DNA of 64,000 nt, taken from contig CM027379.1 of assembly GCA_015680905.1 (NCBI GenBank), positions 33,560,501-33,624,500 on the forward strand. The letters run 5' to 3'. The stretch comes from Coptis chinensis (taxonomy: Eukaryota > Streptophyta > Magnoliopsida > Ranunculales > Ranunculaceae). The notes under the pieces were generated by a model, which was given only the letters and a program-made list of their open reading frames with translations, was not told where the DNA came from and ran no database searches. A program made the translations under genes and the position numbers. Shown here in pieces: positions 1 through 10,870 of this stretch; position 1 is the stretch's first letter; each line of letters starts with the position of its first letter.

Positions 1-1992
1 TTAATAGAACGATCAGCTAACTGCAAAGTCATTTTGGTTGGTTGAAGTTTTGTTAGACCTAGTTGTTTATATAAATAAAAAGGAGTAAGTTAACACTTTC
101 GCCCCAGTCTAATAAAGCAGTTGTTATGAAGGTATCACCTAAGGTGCATTATACTGATAGGGCGACCGTGGTCCTTGTACTTAACAATTCCGTTATGTTC
201 AGATAAAGAGGGATATTATTCAGTTAAGAATGCTTCGTGGGGTATGTTGGTTTTCCTCTTCTTGGTGCACAACTCTTTTAGAAACTTAGCGTGTCCAGGT
301 AGACTTTTTATAGCTTCTAGAAAAGGTAGGTTTATAGTCAAATTTTTAAACACTTCCCTAATCTCATCAAAATTCTCGTCCTTTTTAAACACAACTAGTT
401 TTTGGGGTTATGGTGTTTTATCGCTATTTTTAGCAGAAGGGATAAAAGTATTATTAGTCTTTGCTTTATCTCTAGCCATTTTTCATCTAGGTGTCCATAT
501 TGGAACCTCTACAGGTGTAGGGTCTTCACTTTCTATTATTGGGTCTTGTAATATTTTCCCTTTTGGTTGTGGTTTAACTGGTACTTCTACAGTTGTAGGG
601 TCTTCAGTTTCTATATTTGGTATGGTATCATTTTTAGTTTGCAGGTAATCTTTAGGCATAGTCACTTGGTTATCAACTACTCGCCCTGAACGAAGGGTAG
701 TGACTGCTTGTAGGTCCCCTTGGTTTATATTACCATTACAGTAAATATTGTTTATTTCAAAGGCGGTGTTTGTTGACTTAGGATTAGGCACTGCTTGACT
801 TGGAAACACGCCGGTTTGGTTATTATTTTGGTTATAAGACATGTCAATAACCTTTTGGCACAAAGACTGCATCATTTGCATCGTTTGTTTCATCATATTA
901 GAGTTTTGATCATGCTGATCTTTCATCAAGTTGGAGTTTTGTTGCATAATTTGATTTTATTTCTCCAACAAGGTCACTACTACTTTGTCTATAGATGGTT
1001 GTATTGGAATTAAAGCTTGTTGAGCGTTCATGTCTTGATGTTGATAGTTCTGGGTTATGGGTACTAAACCTCTATTCTGGTCACCTAAGTTCCCTTGTCC
1101 TTGATGTTGAGTTAACCGGTTAAAAGTGTGATGGTTGTGGTGGTGTTTGTGCATAGACAAGAGGATAATAGAAGTCGGGATGCTCAAGACTACAAATGCA
1201 CATTACAACGAGTAGAGTTAATGTTCATGACCGAGTGGGTTGTTGTTGAACGAGATGACATCTACCTTTTAATGAGGGCATCGATAAGAGTTTTAAGCTT
1301 CGGGATCATATTTAACCTCAAGAGAAGAAGGAGAGGAGCTGGAGGAATCGCTACCTCCCCAATTGTTGTTCTTTCTTAGATTGATCTTCTAAGAATTTAT
1401 AAGCCTCCAAGGCTCCTTTACTACTAAAACTACCCCCACCATGATATCTAGAACCTCCTTATGATAATGTGAAAGCCCCTTGAAGAAAGCACGAACAAAG
1501 CGTGTCTTTCGCAAGATTATGATCTTGGGCATTCAATGAGAAGATCAATGAAACGATTCCAGGCCTCTGAAAAGGATTCATGAGGATTCTGGCTGAAGAA
1601 ATGAATCTTGTGAAGCATTTCATCTGTCTTCAGTGGTGGGTAAAACTGTTCCATGAACAATTGAACAAGTTGAGCCCATGAGTCCACAGAGTTTGGCGTT
1701 TGGCCAGTTAACCAAGACGCCGCCTTATCGGCTAAGGTGAAAGGGAATACCCTCAGTTTAATTTGTTCCGCACCAACCATGGGATGGTGGAATGTTGTTA
1801 GGACTTGTTCAATCATACGTATGTGCTGATAAGGTTTTTCATGGTCTAAACCATGAAAAACGGGTAACAAATTAAAAAATTTGGGGGGATTCGGAAATCC
1901 CCCACTGGGTCTGCTAGAACGATGCAAGATTTGGGACTATCGCTCAAGGCTTTGTAGAAGTCAGAGAGATGTGTCTCTCTTTCTTCAGCCAT
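1..1992 (-). pseudogene. gag-pro: A1 gag and protease (degenerate)
   Basis: The start codon is at 1992 on the minus strand (MAEERETHLSDFY). A one-base shift near 1890 moves the frame into a clear Retrotrans_gag domain at 1927-1517, with the motifs GLDHEKPYQHI, FPFTLADKAASWL and FSEAWNRF. A second segment (947-483) carries the gag C-terminal signature AVTTLRSGRVVDN that is typical of Athila-lineage gag. The aspartic protease begins near 130 and runs off the edge. Its active site is altered: the usual D-T-G is read here as D-W-G, near position 90. Stops and shifts separate the pieces, so no full polyprotein could be made. Gag normally forms the cytoplasmic virus-like particle and protease matures it. 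Confidence 0.85.
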
Positions 1993-2239
1993 TATATCAG
2001 GTGGTGTGTGTGAAATTTTTAGATAGGCGTGTGGTATTTATGTCTACAAAAAACAAGCCTGATTATACTAGAATTAAAACTCCTCTGACAAAAGAAACGA
2101 GGAGTGGAAGAAGGTAATACTTGATTGCGTCCTTGCTTCGCTTATAAATAGCGTCTTGTTCACGCGTGTTCAGTGTATATAACAAGTTAGAACACTGAAA
2201 AACTTGAAAATTGAAAATTTGAATCAAACCTGCGGAAAT

Positions 2240-2425
2240 CCGGCAAAATCAGCTGAGGGCGCAGGTGCGCTTCACTTGGGCATAGGTGCGCTCAGTGCAA
2301 ATTCAAGTTCTAGTGTTTTGAGCACAGGTGCGCTCCTTTTGGGCGCAGGTGCGCCTCAGGGTTTTCGAATGTCCAGTGTTTTGAGCGCGGGTCGCGCTCG
2401 GTATGGGTGCAGGTCGCGCTTCAGT
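2240..2425 (-). repeat. GC-rich short-repeat array in A1 leader
   Basis: Repeated GCGCAGGTGCGC-like words (gggcgcaggtgcgc, ggcataggtgcgc, gcacaggtgcgc, gcgcgggtcgcgc) occur every 20-60 bases in an otherwise AT-rich leader, between the PBS and the gag start. A comparable but different GC-rich array lies at the same place in element B (54405-54520) and in C2 (26240-26340). The function is unknown. Confidence 0.7.
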
Positions 2426-3242
2426 GTTTTCGAGGTTTAGGCCTTTTATCATACTCCAAAAAATCTGAAATTTTTAGAGTAATTTGCTAAGACGTCTATC
2501 AAGTAGCCTGTAAAATTTCAGATCAATAGGAGCTATGAAAGTCCCTCTACTGCCCTGCAAAGTTTGCAAAACAGTTTTTGGACACAATACAAACAACCGA
2601 ATAGTTAACCCATCAAAACAAAGCCAAAAATTTCCAAATTTTTACTGGAGACTCCTCACAGATCCTACTTGTTCCTGTAAAAACTTTAGAGCAATTGAAG
2701 TTCTACAACCTCTCCTTATCGGCTAGTGTTCCAGATATTAGGTGTTTGCAACACTGCAGAAACACACTAGAAACACTCTACTATTTAGGAGGTCAAAACA
2801 AATCAAAAACTCGTCAAATTTTTACTACAAACTCCTGACTTAGGATAGATACTCCTGTAAAAATTATATAATTTTTAAAACTCCCTAAGTAACCTTACTC
2901 GTCTGTTTTTCAAGAACATACGGTGTGAAAACTGAAATGCAGCACTGTAAAGATCCTATTTTTTTCACAAGGTAAACCAACTTTGAAAATCTGAAAATAT
3001 TCCAGTAAATCAACAACACATTAGATATTATGTATGAAAATTTTCAGAATTTTCAAAAATTTAGAAATACCTACACCGCAGTGTTTTTCTCTGTGAATCC
3101 GCAGCCCCTATGCCTAAAACAGTGAACAGTTCCGAAACTTCAAGAAATAAGAATGAAAAATTAAAAGGGTGGGTGGGTAGAGAATAGGGGATTGCCCCTT
3201 GGATTCAAGCAATTGAATTCTTGTCTTGAACGAGATTAAGAC
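2426..3242 (-). other. A1 untranslated leader
   Basis: This stretch lies between the PBS and gag. It is AT-rich, holds no gene, and is colinear in reverse with the leader of element B at 53590-54400. Confidence 0.7.
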
Positions 3243-3255
3243 ATCAGCGACGCCA
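3243..3255 (-). other. A1 primer-binding site (tRNA-Asp type)
   Basis: On the minus strand the LTR end (...GGTTATCA) is followed after two bases by TGGCGTCGCTGAT. This is a mutated form of the TGGCGCCGTTGCC sequence complementary to the 3' end of plant tRNA-Asp that Athila elements use to prime minus-strand DNA. Confidence 0.7.
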
Positions 3256-3257
3256 TT

Positions 3258-4295
3258 TGATAACCGTAAAAATAATAGAATCCTTAATATTAATGTTAAC
3301 AACACTAATACGTAATTCTACCGTTCTTACGTTTAAATCAATTTTTCTTACTCTCAAAACATAATCATGCAATATAATGAGTAAAGATTCGTTCCACTCT
3401 TAACTGTCTAGACTTAAATTGAATTCAACTAATCAAACCAAAAGGAACAATAGTGAGAGTAATGATTTGATGTGAAATTTCTATACTACCATTCCCAACA
3501 CAAGAACAATAATAAGAACATGTCATTATGGAATAAGTAATTAACTTTATAAATCTAATAGAACAATAAGAACAAGATATGATTGAATGAATAACAACTA
3601 TTTTATTTATCTAATGAATGATACTCAATGATTTAAATAACTAAGAAATAAACTAATTAATTAATCTAAAACTAAGGTTTAATGGCTACTTTTCTTATCC
3701 TAACCTAATTTATTTTCTAACCTAACTATCTACCATTAACAAATAGCTAAGCTTTTGTTTTTATACTTTCAGATCCAAAAATCGTGCATGGGCTTGGAGC
3801 CATGTTTTGGGCTAGAGAATCAGGCCCAAAACCCAATTCTTTCAGTCCAAAAAGGCCTCTTCAGCTGTAGTTGGCTTCAATAGACTTTTAGTCCACTTCT
3901 GCTCCTATGATTGGATCAAGGCTTAGACCATTGGAAAGCTCTTTCCGAGCCAGTCGTTTTGACATAAGACACTCCCAATTCCGAGGTCTGAGTCCAAAGA
4001 TACGGCCTTCGGAAGTTCTGCTGACTTGTGCACTATTTCGCCGCCTGTTGACTTTTCAGCTTTTTGGGGGGCTTTACAAAGGCTTTGTCTCCTTGAATCT
4101 TGGCCTTTATTCACAGAACTCCTTAGCAACCGACCTTTGCTCCTTTATCTCGCTAAAGTGACACATTTCTGCACATAATAGACTTTGAAACCTGAAATGC
4201 ATAAAAACACGTAATCAGTATTAACTCTTAATTATTACTCACATAATTGGTCTAAAAGTATGATTGTTAAGGGCTACAGTTTTGGGCTCTTAACA
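3258..4295 (-). repeat. A1 5' LTR (LTR-A family, 1038 bp)
   Basis: Read on the minus strand it runs from TGTTAAGAGCCCAAAACTG to GGTTATCA. It matches in reverse the 1.1-kb LTRs of element B (52475-53571 and 61025-62118), with visible substitutions and short indels. A TATAAAAAC promoter box is preserved near 3762 on the minus strand. Confidence 0.88.
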
Positions 4296-5146
4296 AAGAA
4301 CAGGAATTTAACTTGAAAAAAATGAATTTTATTAAGTAAAAGATATACAGTACTTGATGCTGGAATGAAAAGCTACTGGAAGGGAAATACAAAAACACGT
4401 ACTGGAAATGAAAGCAAAAATGTAAAGCTAAAGTATCTAACTAAGGTCCCCTTCTCATATCTCAAATATATAGCTCCTCCCATTTGAAGCCCCCTCTTTA
4501 TTTGTTTTGCCTTTTTTCCAATTTGCAACAATCCAAACTTTACAAAGTTTGTCTTTTCTTGTTTTAATTTGTTTTTGTTTTTTTTCTTCATTTGCAACAT
4601 CAAATCATGCATTGATTTTTGTTTTGTCTTTTCCCAATTTGCAAGGTGGCACAAAAGTATCTTGCCACTTGTCGATACATGACTCATCATTTATTGTGGG
4701 CCCACAGAGTTGGTCCACATGCTGTGTCTAGTGGCAGCTCGATTTTTGGTGTTTTTACAATTTTCTGTCTTTCGTAAAGCTCGTCGCCCTGGTTGCTCTA
4801 GCAGTTCACTTGCCAAAATTGGCATCCAGGTTTGAAACACGTGAACTTTGGAAGGTTGCTGCTTCTTTACACGTGGACCCGTTCTACACTAGTTTTGTCC
4901 CTTTGGAATCTTCGGCTCTATTCAGGCTTTGTTGGGCTTCACTGGGGCTGAGTGGGAAGACTTCAGGTATGCCATTATTCCCATACTTTGATGCATGTTT
5001 TGTCATCATATTCATGTTAACTGCAAAAACCTGTAAAAGTACAAAAATATAATTATTTCATGATTAGTAAACACATAATTAACCAAAATGTTATGTCTCT
5101 CGGGGTTTAGTATTACAGTTTTGGGTGCTTATTGACCAAACCTCGT
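4296..5146 (-). repeat. LTR-C fragment, minus strand (probable 3' LTR of C2)
   Basis: On the minus strand it starts TCAATAAGCACCCAAAACTG at 5146 and is homologous to the C1 LTRs at 5147-6451 and 21204-22867. It is cut at 4295 by the A1 insertion, and its remainder should lie beyond A1, outside the window. It abuts a plus-strand LTR-C at 5146/5147, giving a head-to-head inverted LTR junction. Its orientation fits the 3' LTR of the minus-strand element whose 5' LTR is at 26619-28245. Confidence 0.7.
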
Positions 5147-6451
5147 AGAGACATAGCATTTCGGTCAATGATGTGTTTAATAATCATGAAATAATTATAT
5201 TTTCATACTTTTGCAGGTTTTCATAATTTACGTGGATATGATGATAAAACCTGTATCAAAGTATGGGAATATTGTGCATACTTGAAGTCTTCCCACTCAG
5301 CCCCAGTGAAGCCCAATAAAGCCTAACTAGAGCCAAAGATTCCAAAGGGACAAAACCAGTGCAGAATGGGTCCACGTGTAAAGAAGCAGCAAACTTCCGA
5401 AGCTCACATCTTTCAAACCTGGATGCCGATTTCGACAAGTGAACTGCCATAATGACCAGGGTGACGAGCTCTATGCAAAGACAAAAAGTTGTAAAAACGC
5501 CAAACTTTGAGCAGCCACTGGACACAGTACGTGGACCCACTCTGTGGGCCCACAAAAAATGATTAGTCATCATGCATAAACAAGTGGCAAGACACTTGTG
5601 TGCCACCTTGCAAATAAAGAAAAGACAAAACAATAATTAATACATGATTTGATGTTTGCAAATGAACAAAAGACAAAACAAATTAATACATGAAAAGACA
5701 AACTTTGTTAATACAAAGTTTAGATGTTTAGAAATAGGATAGGACAAAACTTATAAAAGGAAGGCTTCACGTGAGATTCAAAGGGGGTTATATATTTGGT
5801 GGGAGGCTAGAGAAAGGGCTAGTTTTTCATTCTTGCATTTTCCATTCCAGTACTTACATTTCATACAGTAGTAGTTTCTTTTATTTTCAAGCCTATGTAT
5901 CAAGTACTGTAAGTATTCACTTTAATAAAATCCATTTTTCTTCAAGTTAAATTCATGTTCTTCGTACACTTCTTTTTACTTATTTATTGTATACAGCAAG
6001 ATCAATCAAGCCATCCAAGGACCATGAGCTAAAATCCTCCCAAGGGGAGGGTTAATGATGCTCATGTGAGGATCAGGTTGCCATTTAATGTTCCAAAATC
6101 ACTACTTAGGAATTAGGTTTAGATTATACATCCCAGTCCCAAAATGATTGAGTCTGACCAAGTTTAGAGTGCTGATGCTCCAGACCAGTTTTGCGTGAGA
6201 CCTAGTTTACACTAGGTCCAGTCTCGTGCGAAACCCTATGGTGGCCGTCAGCCCTCTGGTTTGTCCAACTGATGTAAAATCAAACCAGGAGCTGAAATGA
6301 TATTCCAGAGATGGAATATTAAGTCAACTTCTTATGCTAGTGAGATGATCTCAGATATGAGTGAATCTCACTAGGGATCGTTACTCGACGCCGTTTCAGG
6401 TTTGTCTATGAACTCGAGACGGCTTAGAGCTGTAGTGATATAGAGTAATAT
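5147..6451 (+). repeat. C1 5' LTR (truncated at both ends)
   Basis: It is colinear with the 3' LTR from about 21225 to 22530 and stops at the shared word GCTGTAGTGATAT. The first 20 or so bases (TGATAAGTACCC...) and the last 340 are missing. A TATAAAAGG box lies at 5752-5760, as expected for the LTR promoter. Confidence 0.82.
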
Positions 6452-6584
6452 AGAGTTGCATGTGTAGACTTCCTGTGTAAAACTAGCATGTGTTAATTGC
6501 ATGCTTAGTCATCTATTTTGGCATCTCTCATCTTTAATTGCATGTTTTTTTATCACGTCTCCATAATATATTAATTACGTAAAC

Positions 6585-6615
<31 letters not shown>

Positions 6616-7111
6616 TAATAATAAATAATAACAAAAAATCCTAATAATAAAAATTTCATCATAATCATATTAATAATAATCGCATAATACACCATCATCA
6701 ATCATCATCCTATTCCATCAGTGTCTAGCAAACGTGAAAGATTGAGGTTACCTAATTAAGGAACGTGCTAGCACGGAAAACCTCCCTCAGTTCTCTCATG
6801 TGACTTGGCTGCTGGAATATTCACACGTTATCTTAGCTTACCTACTCACGTTAGCAACAGCTCAGGAAAACGTAGTTCACCTCCCTCCTTCCGTAATTAC
6901 TAATCATCATGTCATAATTCATTCCTTATGAGCCTAGAATTGAAATTTGTGTTTGCATGAGACTATGGTCTGGTACTAATAAGGAATTAGAACTTACATA
7001 TCGTCGTCAGAAATACGATAAATAACTGCATAAGTTATCCCCTAGACAGAGTTCTTCCTCCGTAAATCAAACCTCGTCAAGTATCTCAATTGCCATTACC
7101 TCCCATAGTTA
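6452..7111 (+). other. C1 leader remnant with (TAA)n microsatellite
   Basis: No gene is seen. An AAT/AATA microsatellite runs at about 6587-6635. The part from 6720 on matches in reverse the C2 leader (about 23690-24040), for example the words tgtctagcaaac and gtgctagcacggaaaa. Confidence 0.65.
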
Positions 7112-8730
7112 TGGCCCAGGAAAATCCCACAATAGAAAAGACCATTTGGACTTTTATACTTCCTTACAGGAAAGACATGCTTCCTACATTAAACACGATG
7201 AGATTGCAGGTGATTTTTGCATTCTGCCCAACATTTTTAGATTGTTACCTGTTTACCATGGACTAGACCATGAAAAACCATACAATCACTTTCTTAGGAT
7301 CTAGCAAGTGGCCACCACTTTCCACCATCCTATCGTTACTAACGAACAAGTCTTGCTTAGGTTGTTTCCCTTCACCTTAACTGAAAAAGTTTCAGTTTGG
7401 CTCGTGGGTGAAGCGCCGCAATCCCTTGACACATGGGTCAAGCTCGTACAATCATTCATGATGAAGTTCTATACTCAGAAGAAAACTACAAAGATGTTTC
7501 AGAAGATTCAATTCTTTCGCCAACATCCCCAGGAATCCTTTACGGAAGCATGGAGCTGATTTACTGATCTGCTTCTCGAATGTCCCCATCATCAACTCAA
7601 CATCGCTGTCTTAGTACGGTCATTCTTTAATGGTCTCTCTGACCATCAAAAGGAAACATTAGATATCATGCATGAATGGCGGTTGTTTCATGAATAAAGG
7701 CACTATTAAAGCATACACTTTTCTCGAGAAACAGGCTTCATGAAACACCCATTGGGGTAACACTGATTCTTCCAGATCTTCTAAAGACACTCCTACCAAA
7801 GTGACGTCTATGTTCAAGGTCAAACCGATCCGGAATTAAAAACTCTGATCGAGTCCTTAACCAAAAAGGTCGATGCTCTTTCAATTTAAGTGAATGATCA
7901 AAAACTCAAACAAGTCATGGCCGCCAACACCGCCCCATGTCTTCTTTGCTTAAGTCCTGAGCACTCCAATTCTTATTATGCTTTGGCATACGGTTGCACT
8001 CCCCAGCCATCTAAAGAGGCTTGTGCTTTCAACATCCCTAATGCACCTTGGTGACAACATCTGAATTTGGCTTGGCGTACCCCTGCCCAATAGCCAGCTC
8101 CTCCGGGTTTTAACAACCCTCTTGTACGACCACCCACGAACTAAAATTCCTACTATCAAGGAATTCCTCCGCAATTCCCTCAAGGGAAAAATCAGTTTCC
8201 CAACACCACCAATATAAGGTACCAAAACAACCACAGCTTTGTTCCCGCTAATCTAGGTTATGGCTACCAAAATCACCCCTTAAACAATAACCGTGAACTT
8301 CTTCCTACTGCTCCACTGGGACAATCCACTTCCGATAAAACAGTTGAAACTTTTCTGACTTACATGAATCAGCAGTCTCAAATCCTAGCATCTATCAAAC
8401 AGTCTCTTCAGCTGTTAGCACAGGATAAAAGTAAAAAGGGCATGTTTCCTGGCCAAGTTGTTCCCAACCCTAAGCCCACAAGCACTGCATTTGAACTCAC
8501 CAATGCACCAGGATCTAGTAATCCCAGCTAGGGTGAGGTGAATGCCATCACCACTCTTCGTTCTGGCCGAACAGTCGACAATCACATACATATGCCAGAC
8601 ATTCAATCAATGAAAGTCGCGGCTGACGTCCTTCCAACTCCTACCTCGCAACCTATAGTGGACGAAGTTGTTCCTTCCAAATCTACAACTACGTCCCTGG
8701 GGAAAGATGCCACTGATCCATATGCGTGAT
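7112..8730 (+). pseudogene. gag: C1 gag (degenerate)
   Basis: The probable start is ATG 7112 (MAQENPTIEKT). After an early shift the Retrotrans_gag domain is readable at about 7240-7700, with LPVYHGLDHEKPYNH, FPFTLTEKVSVWL, FRQHPQESFTEAWS and a stop at 7558. The C-terminal signature AITTLRSGRTVDNH lies at about 8541-8585. At least four in-frame stops or shifts break the frame. It matches the minus-strand C2 gag at 22868-23657, so both are one family. Confidence 0.82.
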
Positions 8731-8739
8731 TCTACCCAA

Positions 8740-9119
8740 AAGCTCTGTTCCTAGCCCGTTGGGTGACAAGTATACCGCTACCGCCCTTTTAGACCTAGGC
8801 ACGATTGTTAACTTTTCCCTACTACTTATTTAAGCAGTTAGGTCTTCATGAATTAAAACCTACCAGCATGACCTTGCAACTCGCGAATCGCTCCATCAAG
8901 TACCCAAAGGGCATAGTAGAAAATGTCCTAGCCAAAGTCCAAGATTTTTACTACCCTATTGATTTTGTCATTCTAGATACCAAAGTTGCATGTGACTCCA
9001 TTCCTATCATTTTAGGACATCCATTTCTTGCAACTGCTAACGCTCTCATTAATTGTCGGGATGGTTCAATGACTATGTCTTTCGAGAACCTTTCTATAGA
9101 AGTCAAGTGTTCAACTTAA
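8740..9119 (+). pseudogene. pro: C1 aspartic protease
   Basis: This is a pepsin-like retroviral protease. The active-site region reads ALLDLGTIVN near 8788-8815, where D-[ST]-G is usual, so the Thr/Ser is replaced by Leu. Downstream are the family words YLFKQLGLHELKPTSMTLQL, SIPIILGHPFLATANALINC and GSMTMSFENL. A one-base shift lies just after the active site (about 8815), and the frame then stays open to the stop at 9117-9119. Protease would process Gag-Pol inside the particle. The changed active site makes activity unlikely. Confidence 0.8.
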
Positions 9120-9259
9120 TGAAACAACTTCATGATCCTGACATTGAGGGTGAGATTAGCATGGTTATTAGTCTAGCATAGGAATATTTCACAAACTCTT
9201 TTCCCCCAGATGAGGTACACCAATTTCTTTCTTTTGATAATCCTGAGTTTGATGATGAC

Positions 9260-10315
9260 TTGTACATTAAGGATGTCCACGCAATATTAAAGTCAGTAAC
9301 ACTATTTAACCTTACTGCTGCGTTACCAACCGATTCAGAAGAACCTGACTCGCTCTTTTCCATTGAAAAGACGGCCTCTCACGAATCCTTAATCCCCAAT
9401 CTTCCAACTCTAGATTTAAAACTTCTACCCTCTGATTTGAAGTATGTGCATCTCGATCCCGATGGTAGCCACCCTATAATAATTTCTTCCCACTTGACTA
9501 TCAGTTGGACCTTAGATGATATTAAAGGAATACACCCTAGTGTATGCTTGCATCATATACATCTAGATGACAGCATAAAGACATCGCGAGAACCGCAATG
9601 TTGGCTTAACCCCGCCATGAAGGAGGTGGTGAGGGAGGAAGTTTTATGTTTACTAGATGCAGGTATCATTTACCCTATCTCTGATAGTGTTTGGGTTAGT
9701 CCTGTCCACGTTGTTCCCAAGAAGTCTGGCATTACAGTTGTGCAGAATGAAAATGATGAATGCATCTCCACTCGCGTCCCGGTGAAATGGAGAATTTGTA
9801 TTGACTATCATAAACTTAATACCGTAACACGTAAAGATCACTTCCCTCTTCCTTTCGTTAACCAGATGCTAGAACAATTAGCCGGTCATGCTTACTACTA
9901 TTTTCTTGACAGCTATTCTGACTACTTCCAAATTGTCATCGATCCAGCTGATCAAGAAAATACAACTTTCACATGTCCTTTTGGAACCATTTCATACAAA
10001 CGCATACCTTTTGGTCTGCGCAATGACCCTAGTACTTTCCAACGCTGCATGATTAACATTTTCAGTAATATGGTGGAACATTATATGAAAGTCTTCATAG
10101 ACGACTTTTCCATTTATGAAAACTCCTTTGACGACTGCCTATCCAACCTTTCTAAAGTGTTAACGCATTGTGAAGAGAAAAATCTGGTACTTAATTGGGA
10201 GAAGTGTCATTTCATGGTGACCAAAGGAATTGTTCTAGGTCATATTGTTTCGAAAGATGGGATAGAGGTTGATAAAGCTAAAATTGTTAAAATTGCTTCT
10301 CTACCTATCCCGTGA
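9260..10315 (+). CDS. RT: C1 reverse transcriptase domain (open frame)
   Basis: This is an open frame of about 350 codons in the pol polyprotein. In order, a linker (residues 1-110) is followed by RT motifs: CWLNPAMKEVVREEVLCLLD, SPVHVVPKKSG, WRICIDYHKLNTVTRKDHFP, FTCPFGTISYKRIPFGLRN and the catalytic box FIDDFSIYEN (about 10094), then LNWEKCHFMVTKGIVLGH. Both catalytic Asp residues are present. Family members normally have LDG/LDAYSG near LDSYSD and FGLCNAP near FGLRNDP, so some substrate-pocket residues have drifted. The start is not a true initiation site, because RT is made as part of Pol. It copies element RNA into DNA in the particle. The frame ends at a TGA at 10313. Confidence 0.88.
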   Translation: MYIKDVHAILKSVTLFNLTAALPTDSEEPDSLFSIEKTASHESLIPNLPTLDLKLLPSDLKYVHLDPDGSHPIIISSHLTISWTLDDIKGIHPSVCLHHIHLDDSIKTSREPQCWLNPAMKEVVREEVLCLLDAGIIYPISDSVWVSPVHVVPKKSGITVVQNENDECISTRVPVKWRICIDYHKLNTVTRKDHFPLPFVNQMLEQLAGHAYYYFLDSYSDYFQIVIDPADQENTTFTCPFGTISYKRIPFGLRNDPSTFQRCMINIFSNMVEHYMKVFIDDFSIYENSFDDCLSNLSKVLTHCEEKNLVLNWEKCHFMVTKGIVLGHIVSKDGIEVDKAKIVKIASLPIP

Positions 10316-10870
10316 ACAATTCACGATGTCCGTGCCTTTTCGGCCACCCTGGGTTTTACAGGCGATTCATTCAGGATTTTTATAAAGTTACTTAACCCTT
10401 AACCAATCTCCTGCTTAAGGATGCAGTCTTTGATTTCAATTTCAACTGTAAACAAGCTTTTGAGACTCTAAAAATCACCCTGACTACCGCTCCTATCATT
10501 CAACCCCCTAATTGGTCTCAACCATTCGAACTGATGTGTGACGCTAGCGACTTTGCTATTGGTTTCGTGCTAGGAAAATGACATGATGATAAACCTATTG
10601 TCATTTACTATGCTAATAAAACTATTAATGATGTTCAACATAATTACACGACAACTGAGAAAGAGTTACTAGCTACTGTCTATGCTTTGGATAAGTTTCG
10701 CCTTTACCTGGTCGGCTCTTTAACCATCGTATATATTGACCATGTCGCACTTCGATACCTACTCGTGAAAAAGGATGCAAAACAAAGATTGTTCCACTGG
10801 ATCCTTCTGAAATCAAAGACAAGAAAGGAACAGAAAATGTGGTGGCCGACCATTTATCAAGGTTGGTTGG
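10316..10870 (+). pseudogene. RH: C1 RNase H domain (frameshifted)
   Basis: Fragments in different frames give the RT connection and RNase H: TIHDVRAFSATLGF, then FELMCDASDFAIGFVLGK (first catalytic Asp, near 10540), a stop at 10579, YTTTEKELLATVYALDKFR (catalytic Glu, about 10660) and YIDHVALRYLLVKKDAKQRL (third Asp). Another shift near 10815 restores EIKDKKGTENVVADHLSRL. RNase H would degrade the RNA strand after cDNA synthesis. Confidence 0.82.

Larger units (their letters stand above)
1..4295 (-). mobile_element. Athila-like Ty3/gypsy element A1, 5' part, continues past left edge
   Basis: The element reads right to left: 5' LTR (3258-4295), PBS, a leader of about 1.25 kb, then gag and the start of protease at the edge. 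It has inserted into a minus-strand LTR-C copy. The bases after its LTR (aagaa, 4296-4300) equal the expected LTR-C sequence at that point, as seen in the copy near 5950-5975, so they probably form one side of a 5-bp target duplication. LTR, leader and gag all match element B at 52475-62118 in reverse orientation, so both are one subfamily. Many stops and indels mean this copy is dead. Confidence 0.85.
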
